DNA of 20,000 nt from Cristatella mucedo (Eukaryota; Bryozoa; Phylactolaemata; Cristatellidae), in the NCBI GenBank assembly GCA_009760855.2, contig WPIO01000040.1, forward strand, positions 2,582,501-2,602,500, written 5' to 3'. The position numbers and the translations under genes were made by a program. Below the pieces are notes generated by a model. The model ran no database searches. It was not told the origin of the DNA and worked only from the letters and a program-made list of their open reading frames with translations. How positions within the stretch are numbered: the stretch's first letter is position 1; each line of letters opens with the position of its first letter. Shown piece after piece: positions 10,503 through 20,000 of the stretch.

Positions 10503-12520
10503 GGCCTGCGCTCAACGCAATTGCCCGACTCAGGAATACGAGCAAAGAGCTCGCGTGCCGGATGTCGATTACACCTCGGGGTAACGCCCTCCACCGCGTG
10601 CGCGCTCGCCGGTCGCACAATCCTTGGTTCGCGACGCGAGTTCGCATTTCGCAGAGCACGGAGCTGGCGCCCTCTCTCGGCAGCTCGGCCGAAGGCTGCG
10701 CTAAAACTGCTGCGCCTCGGTACAGGTACTGCTAAAACTGCGGTGCCGCAGCCGCCGGCTGGCGGACACCAAGCGGAAGTAAAAAGAACCGCCTCGAATT
10801 GAAAAGCGAGTGAAAATGGCGAATAAAAAGCGAGAAAATGGCGAATCGCTTTTCCCCACGGCGCTCGTTTGCCGGACGCCAACTGAGGGCGCGCCAACTG
10901 CGATGCATGCGAAGCGCGAGCGAGCTGGCCGGCGGCGGAGCAGCGTCCGCCGCCCGACTTCCTGCCGGCGGCGGCGGCTGAGGCCCACAGGAAGTCGGCG
11001 AGGCTTTGCCCTCGCTGCGTCGGCGGCGGCGGCGAGCGCCAGTCACGGCGAGTCCACCGCAGCAGCGGGTAATTGATGCAGCAGCACCCCCGACTTCCGA
11101 GAAACTGAAACTGCCGCGGCGCCCGCCGTTCGCTCGGCGGCTCTTACCTTTTCGAGCTCGGCGGCGATGACGGCGGCGGCGACTGCGACGGCTGCGGCTG
11201 CTGCGTGTGCTCGTCTCGGCGCAGCGCGTGCAAACCTCGCCACCGTCCGCCAGGGGGCGTTGGTGAGCCATCTGGCGCTCCTCGCTGGGCGGCGGCGGAG
11301 GTCGGGCGGTGGGTGAGGAGAGCGCGGCGTTTTCTCAGTCGGTCGAGCGTGAGCGAGTGAGCGCGCGAAGGCTCTTTGCGGTCGGCGGCCGCTCGCTAAT
11401 TGCGCGAGCGGACGCAAGCGCCTCTCCAGATAGCAACGCGGCGTGAACCGCTCGCCGGTCCGACAGCAAGCAGCCTACAGCGCAGCCGGAAGCCGTCCAG
11501 CTGCCAGAAGCCGCGGGCGACGCCGCCTCGTCGAGAAAGAGCGCTTCCCGCGCGCGCTCGTGCGCGCGAGCGAGCCGGAAGCTCCGGAACGCCACTGCGG
11601 TAGCAGCGCACGAGCAGCGCACGTGCGTGCGCTGCTACCGCAGTGGCGTTCCGGAGCTTCCGGCTCGCTCGCGCGCACGCGTGCACGCGCGAGTAGCGGC
11701 GGCCGCCGCCGCCGTCTAATGACCCGCCGGCGGGCACGCGCTAGGTGACAGCGAGCGCCCCGATCGCGGCCCCAATTTGAGGCCTTATTAGCGCTGTCGT
11801 TTTCGGCGAACAATGAGCGTCGCGAAACACTCGAACGGGCTCAGTGTCGCCTCGCGGTGGCCGAGCGAGCGAGAGCGGCCGCCGCGCGGCGACTCCCGAC
11901 GTGCCGACGCAGCCGCAGGGCTCGCAGCAGCGGCGGATGAGCGGAAACCTCGAACGCTCTTCCACGACGGTGCGAAACTTCTCGAAGTTTCTCAAGGCAT
12001 CTCGAGGCATCTCGCGGCAGCGGCGAAAAGCTCGGCACGTGACGAGCGTTGCTTGCTATCGGTAGCTGTCCATAGCTGCGGTTCTCGCCGTCGACAAAAG
12101 GCTTTCTTTCAGGCTTAAAGATCGTCTGCGACGCTTCTTGGAGAGTCACAAGAAGATGACAGGAAGCTGATAGCGGACCTTGTTCTTCAGCGGATGCAGA
12201 CGATGCGCAAGCTTAGCCAGCAGGGGCTGAGGTGAGACAGTAAGCCATTCTGCATACGTGGCGCCCTCTCGCGTGAGCGACCGAATCATTAGTCTCTTCG
12301 ATCGTCGATAGCGACAGCGACACTGGTAGCAGGCAGCCGCTACCACCGATTCAATTGCTATGCGATCGTACAATCTCCGTCACTTCCACGACAAGGAAAA
12401 GCGCGAAGGAGGCGAAGCGACGGCCCCGGAAGTGTTCGCCGTAAGCGGCACGATGCGGCGTCGGGGCGTCGAGGTGTCGCATGAAAGAGGCGAGAAAAGG
12501 CGGATTAGGAAAGTCGTCGA
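10503..12520. other. GC-rich non-coding interval, possible 5' region
   Basis: Very rich in GCC/CGG words. On the minus strand GAGCTCGAAAAG|GTAAGAG (exon side ends at 11148) is a strong 5' splice-site match and could end a 5' UTR exon of the protocadherin gene; this is inference. CTCF-like words occur at 10666-10680, 11247-11260 and 12259-12273. The inverted repeat is listed separately. No ORF here resembles a known protein. Confidence 0.4.
11559..11679. repeat. Perfect inverted repeat, 54-bp arms, 13-nt loop
   Basis: Left arm 11559-11612 and right arm 11626-11679 are exact reverse complements; the loop is 11613-11625. The arms are GC-rich and contain GGAAGCTCCGGAACGCCACT and its complement. 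The loop partly repeats the arm end (AGCAGCGCACG occurs twice, 11602 and 11613). Confidence 0.95.
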
Positions 12521-13000
12521 ATGATAATCACGATAATAATAAAAATAATGATAATAACGCTAGTATAGCTTCCTCGGAGAGCTTAATCTCTTGCTAGGCA
12601 CTTTACATACGCTGCAAAGCAGCGGTTCTCAACCTTCCTAATGCCGAGACCCTTTAACACAGTTCCTCATGTTGTGGTGACCCCGACCATAAAATTATTG
12701 TGTGCAAAATGGGGAAATACGCGTTTTCCGGTGGTTTTAGGCGACCCCTGTTATAGGGTCATTCGAACGCGAAAAGGGGGTCGCGACCTGCAGGTTGAGA
12801 ACCGCTGCTGTAAAGGAAGCACGATCGAATGGTCAGTGGCAGCATGCTTAAGAGGTCTACCAGCATAATCGCGGTCAGAGGTGACCTGCACGGGGCCAAC
12901 ACAAAAATGTGGTTGCTGGCAAAATGCACAGTGTCAGCAGGAGCACACTAACAGGACGAATCGCGCGGACCCACTAAATGCTACCATAAATGGTTGCATT
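12521..13000 (-). mobile_element. LINE 3' UTR fragment (copy D), split by a SPIN-like MITE
   Basis: Matches the 3' UTRs of LINE copies A (14330-14600) and C (17391-17650): CTTAATCTCT...GGCACTTTA, GATCGAATGGT, the CAGTGTCAGCA block and GACGAATC. On the minus strand it ends in an ATT-rich tail (12521-12550), the usual 3' end of L2/CR1-like elements. Homology fades at about 13000, so the copy is a 5'-truncated 3' remnant without coding sequence. The MITE at 12620-12807 sits inside it. Confidence 0.75.
12620..12807. mobile_element. SPIN-like hAT MITE (188 bp) with 16-bp terminal inverted repeats
   Basis: Begins CAGCGGTTCTCAACCT and ends with its exact complement AGGTTGAGAACCGCTG. Internal words (CAGTTCCTCATGTTGTGGTG, AAAATTATT, GGCGACCCCTGT, AGGGTCATTCGA, GGGTCGCGACCTGCAGG) are those I recall from the SPIN group of hAT transposons. 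It is flanked by an 8-bp near-perfect target duplication, CTGCAAAG (12612-12619) and CTGTAAAG (12808-12815). It encodes nothing and needs a transposase from elsewhere. The empty target survives in LINE copy C at 17459-17466. Confidence 0.88.
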
Positions 13001-13237
13001 CCAGTAGAAGCCAGCGACTTGGCAGCCACCATTTCGACCAGTCGTGCCGCCGTATTCATTTTTAGCGCAGGTTCGAAACAATGCGAGTGACGTTTTTTTA
13101 TTCGCCTCGCTCTCGCACTCGCGACGCAGTTGGCGGGCCGCGAACACGACAAAGAATGTAGGCGGCCTTGCCGGAAGTGCAGCTGCGGCAAGTCAACTGC
13201 CGCCACCTCCGGAATTTCCTGCCATAGAGGCTGCCTT
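13001..13237. other. Unassigned DNA between two LINE fragments
   Basis: Moderately GC-rich, no homology seen to the LINE copies in this window and no convincing ORF. Confidence 0.4.
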
Positions 13238-14310
13238 ACAATAATATTAGTGTAATGTATCTCTGTCTGTAACTCCGCAAAGCCATAACGACTATGTGGG
13301 TGTTACGCGGGAGAGTTTTGTATAGCACAATCACAGCCTAAGCGGCTTTCGGTACGCATTCGGTGGCCAAAAGACTTCGTCCCACGTAACAAAAAGAAAG
13401 TGGGAAGCATAGCAGAGTCAGGAAAGTAGTTGAGGTAGTGAGTAGCATGAAAGTAGCAGCTCAGGATCGCTGAAAAGGATGAGCCATAGTCGGCAGCAGG
13501 AGAGTTGATGTCGTTGCGTAAGACTTGTGGAAGCGATTTCCGCAGTCTTGGACCTGCAGAGCTCAAGCTTTTGTCGCCAACGGTCTGTAAGCGGAGGAAT
13601 AGAACAGCTAATTTATTGTCCGTACAGGACCTGAGGGCGCGAACTGGCTGAAACTGATGCAGCAGTTCAGCTACGTACAAAGGAACCAAGCCGTGGCGGG
13701 CCTTGTGGATCAGCATAAGAACTTTGCTCTGTACCCGTTGCTCAACCGGCATCCATCCTAGCTCTTTTAGCAAAGGAGACACGTGCTCAAACTTCTGGAA
13801 CTTGAAGACTAGCCTTGCAGCCATATTCATAGCCAGCTGCAGTGGCCTAGTTGCTTTCTTTGGTAGCCCAGCCAAAATGGAATAACAATAATCAAGCTAA
13901 GACAGAACTAAGGAGATAGTTAAATATTTTGCAAGCCACTGTGGAAGACAGCTCCTTATCTTGAATAGGGATCAGACTTGATGGCTAGCTGTAGAAGCAG
14001 TCTTCTGAATGAAGCTTTTAAAATTAAGGCAGCTGTCGAAAACGACACCTCAATTTCAAGCACTTGGTGATGATAGCACGACAGCATCACCTATTATAAG
14101 AGCAAAGCCATTTAATCCAGCCAAACGCTTAGGGTGTCCTATGAGCAGCTCGGTTTTATCGTAATTTAGTTTCAAGAAGTTTTCCGACATCCAGGATCGA
14201 ATGTCGGCAAGGCAATTCAGTTTCACAGTTGCTGCAGCAGATTCAGACAGTTTGAATGACAAATACAACTGAGTATCGTCAGCATAAAAGTGATATCAGC
14301 ATAGAAGTGA
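13238..14310 (-). pseudogene. Degenerate L2/CR1-like LINE reverse transcriptase, copy B
   Basis: The minus strand starts within the RT palm motif YADDTQLYLSFKLS (YADD at 14275-14286). It continues with SWMSENFLKLNYDKTELLIG, the downstream region typical of L2/CR1-type RTs. The C-terminal connector follows (LAGLPKKATRPLQLAMNMAARLVF, HVSPLLKELGWMPVEQRV, GPRLRKSLPQVLR). Stop codons interrupt the frame around 14056, in the 13900-14040 segment and just before LDYCYSILAG. The 5' part (endonuclease and N-terminal RT) is missing. A small duplication of the YADD-coding DNA at 14282-14310 marks the truncated end. Sequence differs clearly from copies A and C, so this is a second family. The 3' tail is probably near 13238. 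Confidence 0.8.
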
Positions 14311-14329
14311 TATCCCATAGAGTGATGAG

Positions 14330-15570
14330 AATAACAATACACTTGATAAAGCACCCTCAGATGGAACTCAATCTCTTTCTAGGCGCTTTACATTTGCGGC
14401 AAAGGAAACGCGATCGAATGGTGAGTGGTATCATGCTTGATAAACAACACGAATAACATGGTTAGGAGAGACATGCACATGGTCAGCATGCAAGTGTGAT
14501 TAGTGGCAGCATGCAACAGTGTCAGCACGCATAAGCACATAAAAAGAAGAATCACAGGGACCCACTGTCATAAGTATAAGTCATAAGTCATTTTTAACTT
14601 CTTTTTAAATGTGGTCAGGGGATGTCGCGACGTAAGTTGGCAGAGAGCTCCAGGCTTTTCGAGCAAACCAGCTAAAGGCTCGGTCGGTAGAGGTTTGTAC
14701 GAGGTATAAGTAAACAGTTAGATTCCGAAAAGCGGGTGGTGCGATGCTTAGCCTGGTGGGGCAGTAGATCTGATATGGAGGCTGGAGCCAAAAAATGAAG
14801 GGACCTAAAAGTGAGTGACAAAACCTAGAAGTCGATCCGTTGCTTGACTGGTAGCCAGTGCAGGTCGTCAAGAAGTGGTGAGATGTGGCAACTGCAACGC
14901 TCACAACAGACAAGCCTAGCGGCAAAGTTTTGCACCAGCTGTAAGCGCCTGATTGCACATGCCGGTAGACCAGCGAGTAGTGAGTTACAGAAGTCAAGAC
15001 GGGATGTCACAAATGCATGAACCAACTAAGAAGTGGTATCCCTATCTAAACAAACCCGAATTTTAGCAATGCTATGTAGCTGAAAGTAGGTAGACTTGAC
15101 TGTGGAGCTGATGTGGTCGTCTAACGAAAGGTCACTTTGGAACATGACACCTAGATTTCGTGCAGATTCAACAGGAGATGGAGATATGTTGGCAGAGCCG
15201 ATTTTGAGCGTTAGCCTTTCCAATATCTGAATCGCACCTGGTTTGACCACAACTAGCAAGTTAGCTTTGTCATCATTCAATTTAAGAAAACTTGCTGCCA
15301 TCCATGTGCGGATGTCATCAATACATGCAGCAAGGGAGTTGAGAGAATTCGACGTGCTCGAGTGCTGGGAGTGATCAAAGCAAAGGTGCAACTGAGTGTC
15401 GTCCGCATAGAAGTGAAAGCCTAGATTGTGCTTGGCAATCACATCAGCAAGAGGGAGAGTATAAACCGTGAAAAGAACCGGACCTAGCACGGAGCCCTGA
15501 GATACCCCGTGTTTCAGAGGTGCCTCGGATGTCCTTTGTCCATTCGGTTGCTTGGCAATCACATCCGCAT
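14330..15570 (-). pseudogene. Broken L2/CR1-like LINE, copy A (RT and 3' UTR)
   Basis: Minus strand encodes RT motifs [16 protein letters not shown], then [10 protein letters not shown] (YADD at 15398-15409), [14 protein letters not shown] and [18 protein letters not shown]. The C-terminal connector follows: [46 protein letters not shown]. Two in-frame TAG codons (15026-15028 and 14825-14827) break it. The second replaces a Lys that is intact in copy C. The 3' UTR runs from about 14600 to 14330. The endonuclease and N-terminal RT are absent, so it is 5'-truncated near 15570. It belongs to the same family as copies C and D. Confidence 0.85.
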
Positions 15571-15721
15571 GATCAAGGAAGAGTGCCTTTACTCCCGGGG
15601 AGAAATCTGGGCAGGCGGCCCCCTCTTAGCGGGCCCTTCTTCGAAGTGGACGCAGAAGGCAGAGCCCGGCTGCTTTCGACGGATGGATGGATTTCGACGG
15701 ATGGATTTCCTGGCGGATGCA

Positions 15722-15747
15722 CCGCCGTCGCGCCTGCGCGACGGCGG
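15722..15747. repeat. 12-bp-arm GC hairpin
   Basis: CCGCCGTCGCGC, 2-nt loop, GCGCGACGGCGG: exact complement. It overlaps an NRF1-like palindrome, which may be the reason for the symmetry. Confidence 0.8.
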
Positions 15748-16313
15748 CGCAAGGCTCAGAGCCCGGCAGCGGCGGCCATTCTAGTCGCCATTCTAGCCGC
15801 AGCCCGTCCGTCGCAGTCCCGCCCGCCCGCCACATTCCGCCAAGACGAGGCTCAGGGCGCCGAGCTCCGACGTCCTGAGCCGCCGTTCCTTCCAAGAACA
15901 GGTTGCAGGTCCGGGGACCGGTTTTTTTATGGCCCACGCGATCTAATTGGCAAGATAAACACGCGCTCGCGCCACGGCCAATCGCAGCGCGCGCCGGCGG
16001 CGCGAGGGGCGAGTGGCGGCGGCGGCCGCGCGGCAGCGCGGGCATTAAATCCTGAGGAGTTTCCGCTCTCGGCTCGCGCACGCTCGAGCTCGTGCCGGCG
16101 CTGCGCCAACAAAGCCGTTAATGATGTTTCATCGCCGGAGTCAATCAAATCGTTTAGTGCCTTGCGGAGACGCTTTAATCGCTCGTGAACGCAGCCAGGC
16201 GCTGCTAATGGTGGCTTTTTATTATTTCCGACTCAGCGCCAGAGCGACCGGCGGCGCGTCTGGCTCGGCTCCGGGCGAGCATCTGGCGAATACTTCGAGC
16301 GTCCTCGCTGCGA

Positions 16314-16348
16314 GAGCTCTCCTCGCCTCGGGAAGGCGAGGAGAGCTC
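16314..16348. repeat. 15-bp-arm hairpin
   Basis: Arms 16314-16328 and 16334-16348 (GAGCTCTCCTCGCCT and its complement) are perfect, with a 5-nt loop. There is no T-run after it and no coding context. Confidence 0.8.
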
Positions 16349-17077
16349 CTCTCCCCGAACGCTCCCCTCGCCATCCAACTAGCTAACGGCCGACGGCTGC
16401 GGTCGCTTGGCTTACGGACGACTTTTACGTGCACTAGAGTCGCTTCGCTTCGCTCAAAAGAGCTGCGAAACGCACTGCCTGCGCCTGCGCAGATGCAGCT
16501 CCGGCCGGCGGCGTCAGGCCTCCGACCCGCCGCCCCGCGGTCGCTGGCGAAACGGGGCGACTGCGGTGGGTGCGAGCGAGCTTGCCCCCCCCCCGCCGAC
16601 ATTTATTTTACATTAAGCTTCGCCAGCCTCAATTCGGAGGAGCAATTAGCTCGATCAATCGGCTCTCTCGCAGACGCGAAGCCAGAGAAGGCAAGCCTGG
16701 TCGCTTCGCTGACTCACAGCTCTCGCTGGATGGCGGCTCGCTTCTTCGCCCATCTGCGCTTTCGTACGCTTTCTTTTCGCTCGCGCACCGCGGCGGCACG
16801 CCCTTTGGCGAGCGTCTGTGAGAGCCGACGCTCGCCCCCGTCAGCCCGAGGGCCTGCACGCCAGCGCTCGCCGCCTCGCCTCGCGGAGAGAGGGCTCGCG
16901 CACGAGTTGTCGACGGCGGCAAAGCTGCAGACGCTGGCAACTGCTGGCGTGAGGCGGACGTGGCGGACGGGCCCAGGACAGCGATACTGGAACAAAGAGG
17001 AGGAGCTGAACCGGGATCGATTTCGACGATGGAGATCCGTTACCTAGTTACCGCTCTCTGTCAACTAGTCGCGAATG

Positions 17078-17145
17078 GACGCCGCGTATCGTAGCGGTTA
17101 GTATCGGCAGGCGTGGTACAAGGCTAGAAGCGAGTTCGACAAAGC
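17078..17145 (+). mobile_element. Possible tRNA-like SINE head or tRNA pseudogene
   Basis: GTATCGTAGCGGTTAGTATC (17086-17105) resembles the D-arm/A-box of Asp/Glu-type tRNAs, and GAGTTCGAC (17132-17140) an imperfect B box at suitable distance. The T-arm does not pair well. Weak call. Confidence 0.3.
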
Positions 17146-17160
17146 AGCACGAGACGCGGG

Positions 17161-17390
17161 CGAGATTGGGCAGAGTAGACGGACAGCTAATTGGACAGAT
17201 TAATATGACAGACACAAGCGGCGATAGATCCGTAAGATAGATACAATGCTTATGATAGAAGCCATTGGCTGGCATACTGATCATGATAAGATGGATGAGT
17301 TTATGGACGGTGGAAACAATAGACAGACCGCTAGATAGACAGAGAAGTACATAGATGGATGCATGTAAGTGGATAGATCAAGAGATAAAT
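17161..17390. repeat. Degenerate GATA/GACA-rich repeat
   Basis: Many GATAGA, GACAGA and GATGGA words but no clean period. It lies directly beside the 3' end of LINE copy C and looks like an old part of the GATA array on the other side. Confidence 0.65.
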
Positions 17391-18207
17391 AGATAATAAT
17401 AATACATTTGTATAGCACCTAAAGTGTACTTAATCTCTTTCTGGACACTTTATATATGCTGCAAAGGAAGCGTGATCGAATGGTTAGTGGTAGAATATTC
17501 AATGACAGCAAGCATAACATGGTAGAGGTGACATGCACAGGGGTCAGCATGCAAATATGATAAGTGACAGCATGCGCAGTGTCCGCACACATAAGCACAC
17601 ATAGGACGAATCACACGAACACGTTAATGCTCCGATAAATAGATGCGTTTTTAGCTTCTTTTTAAATTTCGTCAAGTCAGAGGATGTCTTAAGACGTCAG
17701 TCGGGAGTCAGTTCCAGGCTTTAGGAACATACGAAATAAAGGCACACTCTCCAAAGGATTTGAGTTCGTGCGAGGTGTAGCTAAACGATTCGATTCAAAA
17801 AAGTGCGTGGTACGATGCCTAGCGTGGTGGGAAAGTAAATCTTATAGGAAGATTGGCGCCAAAGAATAAATGGACCCACAAGTGAAAGACAGAACCTTGA
17901 AGTCGATGCGTTGCTTGACTGGGAGCTGGTACAGGTTGGCAAGAAGATGTGTGATGTGATCACTGCGAGGCTCACGACAGACAAGCCTAGCTGCAAAGTT
18001 TTGCACCAACTGTAAATGCCTGATTGCAACAACCGGTCGACCATCAAACAGTGAGTTATAGAAGTCGAGAAGAGATGTCTCAAACGCACGGACCAGTTTG
18101 GATGTGGTATCCTTGTCAGGGCAAGCCCGAATTTCAGCAATTTTATGTAACTGAAAGTAGGCAAACTTGACTTTGGAGCTGATTCGGCCGTCCAATGGAA
18201 TGTCTCT
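17391..18207 (-). pseudogene. Truncated L2/CR1-like LINE, copy C, between GATA arrays
   Basis: Minus strand starts at DIPLDGRISSKVKFAYFQLH (aligned with [20 protein letters not shown] of copy A). It continues through [39 protein letters not shown] and [15 protein letters not shown] to a TAA at about 17842. Beyond the stop the same frame still aligns with copy A (HHARHRTTHFFESN). The 3' UTR runs to an ATAATAATAAT tail at 17391. RT catalytic motifs are missing. The 5' side passes directly into (GATA)n at 18208, and degenerate GATA sequence lies at the 3' side. Confidence 0.85.
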
Positions 18208-18641
<434 letters not shown>

Positions 18642-20000
18642 GATTGATCGCCTGCCTTTGTTTCATTGATAGTGGCGAATGTGGGTGTCGTGTCGCTGTC
18701 TATCTACCAAAACCATTTTCGACATGCTACCGCATTCGCGTCGCCTAAGCACTGAAGCACGACTTGCCGCGGCCCGGGCGAGTTCGCGACGAATGGCTCC
18801 GCTCAAGCGCCCTTTCGATTTTACGCTCTTGCTGGTGAATTTGTGCACAGCGCGGGTTAATTAGAACTGCAGCTCTTCAGCATGGTTCTGCTGGAGAACT
18901 GGAGCTCTGCAGCACGGTGCTGCTACTCAACTTTTAATTACGAGAATGAATTTGAAATTTAGTTCGAATGACGTTTGACAATGAGTTCGCATTTACCCAT
19001 ATATTATATTATATATTATATTTACCCATTTACCCATATATTCCATATTCCTTCGGACTCTCGTCCCATCGGTCAGCACCAGACAGTGAAACGGCAGTTA
19101 ATTCCGTTTACTGGACGTGCAGACGTAAATTGAAATGGTCTTTTTTCTAGTTCTGTTGGCATTTTGAAATTTGAGTGTTTTTTGACATTCGGATTTATGC
19201 ATGCCAAAACACTGCATCCGCTCTCTTCGCACTGGTCAGTGCCTCATGGCAAAACATCGATGACTTCCGTTTACAGAGCGAGTATACATTGAAAGTTGTA
19301 TGGGTTGATATCTGTTTATCTCAATAAGCCACAAAAGGCACCGTAGTTCGTGTTCGTTGTTATAGCGTCACTGTCATCCACACAGACTTGCTAGTGAGCC
19401 TGGTCAAGACGTGTCGCACATGAACGATATTCAATGCACCGAATGCATACCGGAAGCAGTGCGCATCGGGTGTACACCCGAGGCGTCATTGCAGTTCTAA
19501 GGCTCACGATTTTTTGCGGGGGTGACGTGCTATAATCTGTCCAGCCCGAAGCGACTATTTATGCAATTTCATTAGACTGTTAGGTGCGTCATTCACACAC
19601 TGGTTGTATAGAAATTAGCTTAGACAAGTCTCGCGCGTATTGTATTGCTCAATCGTCCGCTTCTACGGCATCCGAAGAATCGCTCAGTCATCGCCCGCTC
19701 CCGGGCCAAGGCCACCTTGTAACATGGCAGCACGCTCCTTCTCGAGGCTTAGCGCCCGCTCCAATTGAATTGAGGTCAAGGTCAAAAGAAAAGCCCGGCC
19801 AAAGTTGAACCTCGCGCTCGGGAACAATGTGTGATCACGCTCGGGAAGGCGCCTGACGCTGTCCTACGCCTCGTCGCTGCAGTAGCGACGCGACCCACGT
19901 ACGCACGCTCCGCATGTTTCGGTGTTTTCGCGCGCAGCTGCCGCTCGTCGAGCAAACTTACTTCGCTCGCTGTGGGCAGAAAAGGTTGCGTCCGACGATT
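18642..20000. other. Non-coding tail of the window
   Basis: Contains an imperfect 32-bp tandem duplication (18864-18928, GAACTGCAGCTC / GAACTGGAGCTC) and an AT-rich block with repeated TTTACCCATATAT words (18993-19050). The last 200 bp return to GC-rich DNA. On the minus strand GCGAA|GTAAGT (GT at 19960-19961) is a perfect donor-like word; whether it is used is unknown. No gene recognised. Confidence 0.45.

Larger units (their letters stand above)
15571..17160. other. GC-rich region with promoter-like motifs, no recognised gene
   Basis: CpG-rich throughout. NRF1-like palindromes occur at 15729-15741 (CGCGCCTGCGCGA) and 16480-16491 (TGCGCCTGCGCA). A CCAAT pair in opposite orientation lies at 15946-15950 and 15978-15982. 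Two hairpins are present (15722-15747 and 16314-16348). A 308-codon ORF on the plus strand (16121-17047) has no recognisable domain and a composition expected of GC-rich DNA. A promoter or CpG island is possible, but its gene is not visible here. Confidence 0.35.

Noticed and set aside
16121-17047. 308-codon plus-strand ORF
   Set aside because: No recognisable domain or splice context; overlapping ORFs exist on the other strand, as expected for GC-rich DNA with few stop codons.

Overview
This window reads as GC-rich genomic DNA from an invertebrate animal. The evidence is a spliced protocadherin-type gene with GT-AG introns, several non-LTR retrotransposon fragments, tRNA-derived SINE-like copies, a hAT-type MITE and very long simple repeats. 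I cannot name the species. Each cadherin repeat is split over several exons, which differs from vertebrate protocadherins, whose extracellular region sits mostly in one large exon. A spiralian (mollusc, annelid or flatworm) is a guess.

Right-to-left gene (about 37-5793, minus strand). Six exons with matching phases encode the first 376 residues of a protocadherin: signal peptide, cadherin repeats EC1 to EC3 and the first residues of EC4. The reading frame stays open across all five junctions (phases 2, 0, 1, 2, 1), and the last donor leads out of the window at its left edge. The first coding exon has a strong 3' splice site 34 nt before the ATG. At least one 5' UTR exon must therefore lie further right; I can only suggest candidate donors. 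The two large introns hold a SINE-like copy each, plus a CT tract (intron 5) and a 430-bp GA tract (intron 4).

Middle (5794-12520). No convincing coding sequence. It holds CT and GA tracts, a 21-bp tandem array, a 73-bp tandem array, an AT-rich block and a perfect inverted repeat with 54-bp arms (11559-11679).

Repeat-rich right half (12520-18640). Four minus-strand fragments of L2/CR1-like LINEs lie here, all 5'-truncated. Those that retain coding sequence are broken by stop codons. One 3' UTR copy carries a 188-bp MITE with the termini of the SPIN group of hAT transposons, flanked by an 8-bp target duplication. A related LINE copy further right preserves the empty site. Another LINE lies between GATA-repeat blocks. 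A GC-rich stretch at 15571-17160 has promoter-like motifs but no recognisable gene. From 18642 to the end I see only short repeats.
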